64,000 bases of DNA from Cytobacillus firmus (GTDB lineage Bacteria; Bacillota; Bacilli; Bacillales; Cytobacillaceae): contig NZ_CP086235.1 in NCBI RefSeq assembly GCF_023612095.1, forward strand, positions 1,681,001 through 1,745,000, in the 5' to 3' direction. Made by a program: the position numbers and the translations under genes. Shown piece by piece: positions 63,284-64,000 of the stretch. A model generated the notes under the pieces. The model did not search any database. It saw nothing but the letters and a program-made list of their open reading frames with translations, and was not told the DNA's origin. The stretch's first letter is position 1, and each line of letters begins with the position of its first letter.

Positions 63284-64000
<717 letters not shown>

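Overview
The window is ordinary chromosome from a low-GC, spore-forming, Gram-positive bacterium of the family Bacillaceae. Evidence for this is the purine-rich GGAGG-type ribosome binding sites, many TTG and GTG starts, sporulation genes (spo0M, yodL, Hsp20-like spore-type proteins), a B. subtilis-like run of yod genes, and the 5' half of a Bacillus-type 16S rRNA gene at the right edge. The 16S start resembles the Cytobacillus firmus/oceanisediminis group; that is recognition by eye, not an alignment. No prophage, CRISPR array, transposase or complete tRNA gene was seen.

Layout. 1-9.1 kb is a B. subtilis yod-like block: the end of a sigma-54 activator, kamA behind a -24/-12 promoter, yokU, yozE, a yodN-like gene, yozD, spo0M (frameshifted), a glycerophosphodiesterase with a cre site, yodL, deoD and yodJ. 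9.1-16.3 kb has a copZ-like copper chaperone, ctpA, an LCP lipoprotein, a methyltransferase, a CobW-type GTPase and small proteins. 16.6-20.2 kb is a two-component system between two lipoprotein genes. 20.3-29.4 kb holds a CAP-domain wall protein, two Hsp20-like genes, an atypical SDR, a MATE pump, a GNAT gene with a structured leader, an amidohydrolase, and an uppP-dedA operon. 29.6-36.5 kb has two ECF-type promoters, one before a DUF4870 gene and one before a yxlEFG-like ABC operon, then a WYL regulator, a patatin-like enzyme, a thioredoxin-like protein and an EcsC-like protein. 36.6-40.4 kb is the FMN riboswitch and ribD-ribE-ribBA-ribH operon. 40.5-47.5 kb has a purine permease, an EAL/HDOD protein, dapF and the ligD/ku end-joining pair (ligD frameshifted). 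47.6-53.3 kb is a PAP2 gene and glpP-glpF-glpK-glpD with terminator leaders. 53.4-61.9 kb has an atypical nucleoside hydrolase, unexplained transcript-like intergenic DNA, a ZTP riboswitch with folD, and a cold-response group (csp, cshA, csp, ydjO). The window ends in tandem rrn promoters and 16S rRNA.

The signals least explained by gene annotation are: a three-copy, roughly 190-240 bp intergenic repeat whose stems covary between copies; a roughly 210-nt structured leader before a GNAT gene; about 450 bp before folD with promoters, hairpins and terminators but no gene; and terminator-like hairpins inside the leaders of cold-response genes. Two genes normally intact in relatives (spo0M, ligD) each lack one base in a homopolymer, so sequencing error must be considered.
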